Source: Leptolyngbya sp. SIO4C5 (lineage in GTDB: Bacteria; Cyanobacteriota; Cyanobacteriia; Phormidesmidales; Phormidesmidaceae). From it: 6,025 nt of DNA. The DNA lies in the NCBI GenBank assembly GCA_010671965.1, contig JAAHIC010000300.1, positions 1-6,025 of the forward strand, written 5' to 3'. Under the pieces are notes generated by a model. The model was given only the letters and a program-made list of their open reading frames with translations. It made no database searches and had not been told where the DNA came from. Shown piece after piece: positions 1-5,000 of this stretch. The first letter of the stretch is position 1, and every line of letters begins with the position of its first letter. Position numbers and translations under genes: made by a program.

Positions 1-12
1 TGCGAGCGGGAT

Positions 13-750
13 TCATATCGCGATCGCTCCAATATAGGCTACTTCCGGCTGATAGCGAATAGGGGTTTTCGAGGGCGGCAGCGCCACCTTATCGGCAATG
101 CGGAGCTGAGTGGGTTCTAGGTGCAGCGCCATAATCCGGCACTGAGAATTGCCCCCTGCGCCCGCATGGGCAACGCCCCGCAGCCGTCCCCATACAAAAA
201 TGTCCCCGTCTGCGACCAGAATACTGCCGGGGTTGGTGTCCCCTAGCACTACAATCGTGCCTCGGTGCCGCACCTCCATGCCAGAGCGCACCGTATTCTG
301 GAGGTAGAGCGGCTCATCTAGAGCCTGCCCCGTATCGGCAGCCGTCTGAGACAGGTGAGCTAAGCCAGCCTGCTGCTCTACCGAGTAGCCTGCAGTGGCC
401 GTAGCCACTGCTGTTTGCCGCCGACTGGTGTAAACTCGCCTCAGGGAAAGCTGCTGCTCAGCCAAAGCTTCAGCGATCGCTTGGAGCTGGCGAGCATCAA
501 GCAGCCGATCGCGGGCGACGAGGTGTACCGCTGTCTGGGGCTGCCAAAAGCGATCGCCCCCGTTGAGCCGCTGCTTGATTTGCAGCCAGAGTTCCTCCCA
601 GTCAGCAGACTGAGAGGCATCTGCCTCCGGTGGCAACAGCAGCAATAGGCGTCCCCCTTCGCTTTTGAAGCGAACTTGAGGCAGGGCACCTGCCTCCTCG
701 CACTCTGGAGCCAGTTGGGTAATCGGCGTGGGTGCAACGTCTGAAGTCAT
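13..750 (-). CDS. minC: Septum site-determining protein MinC (division inhibitor)
   Basis: MinC blocks FtsZ assembly away from midcell and is brought to the membrane by MinD. The frame gives 245 residues, a normal cyanobacterial length. Residues ~25-120 form a weakly conserved N-terminal FtsZ-inhibiting domain, and ~121-145 are a polar linker. Residues 146-220 are the well conserved C-terminal beta-helix domain. It includes RSGM at 155-158 (the MinD-contact site, RSGQ in E. coli), GDTNPG at 170-175, and the hallmark block GRLRGVAHAGAGG at 188-200 followed by LEPTQLRIA. The ATG at 748-750 abuts a HIP1 palindrome, and no good Shine-Dalgarno is visible; a distant GGGG lies near 776-779. The gene ends in TGA at 13-15, 12 bases from the window edge. 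minD is expected next in the same direction, but this is inference. It is divergent from tilS. Identity rests on the C-terminal domain and is secure. Confidence 0.95.
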   Translation of the reverse strand: MTSDVAPTPITQLAPECEEAGALPQVRFKSEGGRLLLLLPPEADASQSADWEELWLQIKQRLNGGDRFWQPQTAVHLVARDRLLDARQLQAIAEALAEQQLSLRRVYTSRRQTAVATATAGYSVEQQAGLAHLSQTAADTGQALDEPLYLQNTVRSGMEVRHRGTIVVLGDTNPGSILVADGDIFVWGRLRGVAHAGAGGNSQCRIMALHLEPTQLRIADKVALPPSKTPIRYQPEVAYIGAIAI

Positions 751-836
751 GCGATCGCAGTTAGCAAAAAGTCATCCCCTACAGAACACACATATTAGAC
801 CAGATCGTTCCGACCACCGCTAGATCTTTAACTGTT
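751..836. promoter_or_regulatory. Divergent intergenic region between minC and tilS
   Basis: This 86-base gap separates two divergently read genes, so it should hold both promoters and both leaders. On the minus strand TAATAT (792-797) is a possible -10 box for minC, matching 4 of 6 consensus bases, but there is no recognisable -35 box at the usual distance. For tilS the overlapping TATTAG (793-798, plus strand) is equally weak. A HIP1 palindrome occupies 751-758, directly against the minC start codon. Two GATC-containing stretches (802-805 and the palindrome AGATCT at 822-827) have no assigned role. That promoters exist here follows from the layout; the exact sites are not established. Confidence 0.45.
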
Positions 837-845
837 TTGGCAGTT

Positions 846-1829
846 ATGGCTGACTGGACTCCGCTTCATGCTCGTCTACATCAAACCCTGCGATCGCGGC
901 GGCTGCTCCCGGCCCAGCGTCCACTGCTGATTGCGGTTTCAGGCGGGCAAGACTCCCTTTGCCTGCTGCGGTTGCTGCTAGATTTACAGCCCAAGTGGGG
1001 CTGGCGGCTCACGGCGGCTCACTGTGATCACCGCTGGGAGGTGGATGTGGGCAATGCTGAATTTGTCGCGGCGGTGGCCGAGCGCTGGCAGGTGCCACTG
1101 GTGGTAGAACGGGCGACAACGGTGCCTCAAGGAGAAAACGGAGCGCGGCAGTGGCGCTACCAGAGCCTCACCGCGATCGCTCAGGCCCGGCAGTGCGCCT
1201 CCGTCGTCACCGGGCATACGGCTAGCGATCGGGCTGAAACAGTGCTGTACAATCTGGTGCGCGGCAGCGGCCTAGACGGGCTGCAGAGTCTAACCTGGCA
1301 GCGATCGCTAGCACCTGAGATTGACCTGGTGCGACCGCTGCTAGGCATGACGCGCTCAGAGACGGGGCAGTTTTGCCAGCGGCAGCAGATTGCCGTTTGG
1401 GCTGATGCTAGCAATATGGATTTGGCCTACGCCCGCAGCCGGATGCGGCTAGAAGTGCTGCCTTACCTACAGCAGCACTTTAATCCTCGCGTCGAGCAGA
1501 CACTGGCTCAGACGGCAGAAATCTTAGCGGCGGAAACAGATTACCTAGACGCGATGACGCAGGAAATCTATCAAAAAGCGATCGCGGCAGTTTCTCAGCC
1601 GCCCAGCTGGCGGATTCATCGGCCGACGCTGCAGCAGAGTCATCTGGCTCTGCAGCGGCGAGCCGTTCGCAAACTGCTGCAACAGGTCATGCCCAGTCAG
1701 CCAAATTTTTGGCACGTTGAGAAGCTAGTGAAGCTGATAGATGCCCCCAACCGCAGTCAAAGCGATTCCCTGCCAGGCGGATTTCATGGGCGGGTAGAGG
1801 CTGACTGGATTGTTTTTGAGAGACCTTGA
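846..1829 (+). CDS. tilS: tRNA(Ile)-lysidine synthetase TilS
   Basis: TilS uses ATP to attach lysine to C34 of the CAU-anticodon tRNA-Ile, so that it reads AUA and is charged with Ile rather than Met. It is a cytosolic and generally essential enzyme. Starting at ATG 846 gives 327 residues. The PP-loop SGGQDS at 32-37 binds ATP. Further conserved blocks are ENGARQWRYQ (97-106), GHTASDRAETVLYNLVRGSG (123-142), VRPLLGMTR, and WADASNMDLAYARSRMRLEVLP around 185-206. The His-Thr-Ala-Ser-Asp form of the GHxxxD motif is, from memory, usual in cyanobacteria. The protein ends shortly after the helical region, lacking the C-terminal domains that take the E. coli enzyme past 400 residues; short forms are normal in cyanobacteria. 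A TTG at 837 is in frame and would add three residues, but ATG 846 is preferred. Neither start has a strong Shine-Dalgarno. Confidence 0.95.
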   Translation: MADWTPLHARLHQTLRSRRLLPAQRPLLIAVSGGQDSLCLLRLLLDLQPKWGWRLTAAHCDHRWEVDVGNAEFVAAVAERWQVPLVVERATTVPQGENGARQWRYQSLTAIAQARQCASVVTGHTASDRAETVLYNLVRGSGLDGLQSLTWQRSLAPEIDLVRPLLGMTRSETGQFCQRQQIAVWADASNMDLAYARSRMRLEVLPYLQQHFNPRVEQTLAQTAEILAAETDYLDAMTQEIYQKAIAAVSQPPSWRIHRPTLQQSHLALQRRAVRKLLQQVMPSQPNFWHVEKLVKLIDAPNRSQSDSLPGGFHGRVEADWIVFERP

Positions 1830-2059
1830 TAAAGCTCAGACCTTTTAACTAGCGCCGCAGCGCTACAAAATTTAAACTCGAAGCAGAATCACAGCCCATC
1901 TTGCTGAAATTGGGCACGATACCAATACTCAAGAACCCGTTTTACCAGGTCACTTAACTGTTCAACCACTGACCCTTAGCCTCAAATCGAGAGCAGGAAT
2001 TTGCTTGTTTTTGTTATCTCTTACTGCCCCCCTGCGTCATAGAAGACGAAGACCTCATT
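1830..2059. other. Intergenic spacer, tilS to hybrid kinase
   Basis: The 230 bases hold no convincing gene. A short perfect inverted repeat at 1850-1865 (six-base arms, four-base loop) lies 21 bases after the tilS stop, but no T-run follows, so it is at best a weak terminator. A second small hairpin at 1992-2005 has four-base arms and is followed by a T-rich stretch. I see no confident -35/-10 pair. The frame of the downstream kinase is open back to a TGA at 1970-1972 but offers no ATG, GTG or TTG before 2060. The spacing suggests that the kinase is not tightly co-transcribed with tilS. Confidence 0.5.
2041..2051 (+). promoter_or_regulatory. Purine-rich putative ribosome binding region of the kinase
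   Basis: The run AGAAGACGAAG lies 8 bases before ATG 2060 and is the only purine-rich stretch near it. It is not a canonical AGGAGG. It supports the chosen start mainly because that ATG is also the first start codon available in the frame. Confidence 0.35.
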
Positions 2060-5000
2060 ATGGCTTCTACTCTTTCAGTTCTGACGGTTATTCATCCCGA
2101 TTCTGAGGCCTACTTTGTAGCCGATGCGCTGTCACAGGTAGGCTATGAAGTCCAGTTGCTGCCGACGGCGCAGTCAGCGCTGAGTTATCTACAGCAGACT
2201 CAGCCGCAGCTTATTATTTTGAGCGCGCAGCTACCTGATACTGATGGCTATCAGCTTTGTCAGCAGATCAGCGCTAGCAGCACCCACCTGCCCATTATTT
2301 TCATCGGGACGCTGACTACCGATCTCGATCGCCAACGGCTCTGGCAGGTGGGTGGCTGCGATTACCTGCCTCGGCCTCTGGTCACAGCCGAAATCATTGC
2401 CAAAGTAGAGCATCATTTACGCCGCCGGCAGCAGGAGCAGTCAGCCACTCAGCTACATCAGCGAGAACGAGAATTTCGCGCCTTGGTCGAAAATTCACCT
2501 GATGTTGTCTCTCGCCTCGATCGTCAGTACCGCTATTGCTATATCAACCCTGCCGTTCAAGCGATTACCGGCATTGCCCCTGCTGAGTTCATTGGCAAAA
2601 CGAATCGAGAGCTAGGCTTTCCTCAAGATCTAGTAGACCTGTGGGAAGCCACGATGGGTCAGGTCTTTTCAACCCAGCAGGAATATACGCTGCGCTTTAC
2701 CTATCCCGGTCAGCCCGCCAGCAGCTTTTGGCAGGCCCGCTTAATCCCGGAACTAATTGACGAGCAGGTCGCCTCTGTTTTGATTGTCAGTCATAACATC
2801 ACCTCCCAGCGGCAGGCTGAAGCCTCGCTCAGGCAAAGCGAAGCCCGGTTTCGCGCCGTGTTTGAGCAAGCTGCGGTCGGTATCAATCAGGCAGATCTCA
2901 GGACTGGCCGTTTTCTCTGCGTTAACGAAAGCTTTTGTCAGCTTCTAGGCTACAGCGAAGCTGAGCTGCTGCAGCTTACCTATCAGGAAGTTTCCAATTC
3001 GGAAGACATCGCCATCTACAGCACCGAGCTGCAGCAGCTCTACCAGGGCGATTTACCCTCCTTCACCTTTGAAAAGCGCTATTTTCACAAAGACGGTACC
3101 CCCATCTGGACTAGCATTACCCTCTCTCTGGTTTATGACGAAGCTGGACAGGCCTTTGCCGACATGGCAATCGTGCAGGATATCAGCGATCGCAAACAGG
3201 CAGAAGCCGCTCTCCAGGCTAGCGAAGCCACAAATCGCTTAATTTTGCAGGCCATTCCGGATCTGCTGATCTATACCGATGCGGACGGTCACTACATAGA
3301 TCATATTCCAGGACATAATGTGACCCCGCTCATTGGCGGTCTGCTGTCTGAAAAGCACGCTACCGTTGACCATCTGCTACCACCTGCGTTAGCGCAAAAG
3401 CAAATGCAGGCGATTGCGCGGGCAAGTGCTACTCGCAAAATGCAAATTTACGAGCATCAGTTCAAGATTGCGGGACAAACAGTAGATGAAGAAATCCGCG
3501 TCGTGCCGCTGCCCAGCGATCGCCTGCTGGTAATGGTGCGCAATATTACTGAACGCAAGCGCATAGAAGCCGAGCTGCGGCGGCGGGAGGTCTTACTGGC
3601 TTCGCTCAATCAGGCCCTACCAATGGGCCTGTTAGTAGCCGATCCCCAGACCCACGAGGTCTTAGCCGTCAACCGTCAGTTCTTTAAAATTTGGCGGCTG
3701 GAAGCACTGGCAGCAGACGTAGCCGCAGGCAGACTCAGCGACAAGGAACTGCTGCTACAGTGCCTTGAACTTACTGACTTGGAGGAGCTGCTGGCGACCG
3801 CGACGCCTGCCCATCCGGACACTGACGTGACTGAAGACGAACTGCCCCTCAAGGACGGTCGCATTCTGCGGCGGATTTATGGTCAGGTCCGTAGCGAGGC
3901 GACCCGCTATGGTTATTTCTACCTGTTTGAAGATGTGACTTTGCGTAAGCAGGCCGAACACGACCTGCGTCAGGGACTAGCGCGGGAGCAGGCTATGGCC
4001 CGCTTGATCAAGCACATGCGGCAAACACTTGATATTAGTCAAATTTTTGCCACCACTGTGGAGGAACTGCGTCAGGTTTTACGCTGCGATCGCGTTGTTC
4101 TTTATCAGCTAGCAGACGATGGCAGCGGTCAGTTTGTGGCAGAGTCTCTAGAGCCAGGATGGATGTCCGTCCTCTCAGCGGATGCAGAATTGCGCCAGGC
4201 TTTGTCATCGGCGAAGGAACCTACAGTGGAACGGTTTAGGCAGCAGGCCAGCGTTGCTGACAGTCGCCTGCAGTCAGGTCAGCGCGAGGGAGACTGCCCG
4301 GAACAGTTCTGCCTCTGCATTGAAGATACTTCCCAAGCGCAGCTACCGGCTAGCCAGCAGTTCTTTTTGCAGCAAATTCAGGCCCAAGCCTCAATTGCCG
4401 CGCCTATATGGCAGGGCAATCAGCTCTGGGGCTGGCTGACGGTCTATCAGAATCGCCATCCGCGTCAGTGGCAAGAATCTGATATGAACATTGTGGTGCA
4501 AACTAGCAATCAGCTCGGCGTAGCCGTACAGCAGGCAGAGCTGTTCGCCCAGGTACAGCAGCAAACACTGCAGTTGAAACAGACCGCCGCTGCCGCCAAT
4601 CAGGCCAATCAGGCCAAAAGTCTGTTTTTAGCCAATATGAGCCACGAGCTGAGAACCCCCCTCAATGTAATTTTGGGGCTAGCTCAGGTAATTACTCGCG
4701 ATCGCCAACTTCCCGACACGTTGCGAAAGCAGGTAAACATTATCAATCGCAGCGGCGCTCACCTGCTAGATTTGATCAACAGCATTCTAGACCTCTCAAA
4801 AATTGAATCAGGCCATATTACCCTACAGCCAGAGAGCTGTGACCTAGCAGCCCTAATGCAGGAAGTGGTCGCTATGCTGAAGCAGCAGGCCGAGAGCAAA
4901 GGACTCACGCTGACCACCTGGCAGGCCAGCGATGTTACTCGCTATATTGAAGTTGATATTCACAAACTGCGCCAGATTCTAATTAATTTAGTTGGCAACG

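Noticed and set aside
415..648. Plus-strand open frame of 77 codons
   Set aside because: Lies antisense inside minC, has no family resemblance, and is explained by the real gene.
1850..1865. Inverted repeat just after tilS as a rho-independent terminator
   Set aside because: Only six base pairs, and the following bases are CAAAATTTAAAC with no T-run.
1992..2019. Small hairpin followed by a T-rich stretch as a terminator
   Set aside because: The stem is only four clear pairs plus G-T wobble; the T-run is interrupted and too far for a confident call.
3676..3961. Two overlapping minus-strand open frames (Ser-rich, 62 and 68 codons)
   Set aside because: Antisense to the fourth PAS domain; the Ser-rich composition is the reverse reading of Gln/Leu/Ala codons in the kinase.
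4182..4439. Plus-strand 85-codon open frame in another frame of the kinase
   Set aside because: It lies within the GAF coding region, whose true frame is uninterrupted and family-matched.
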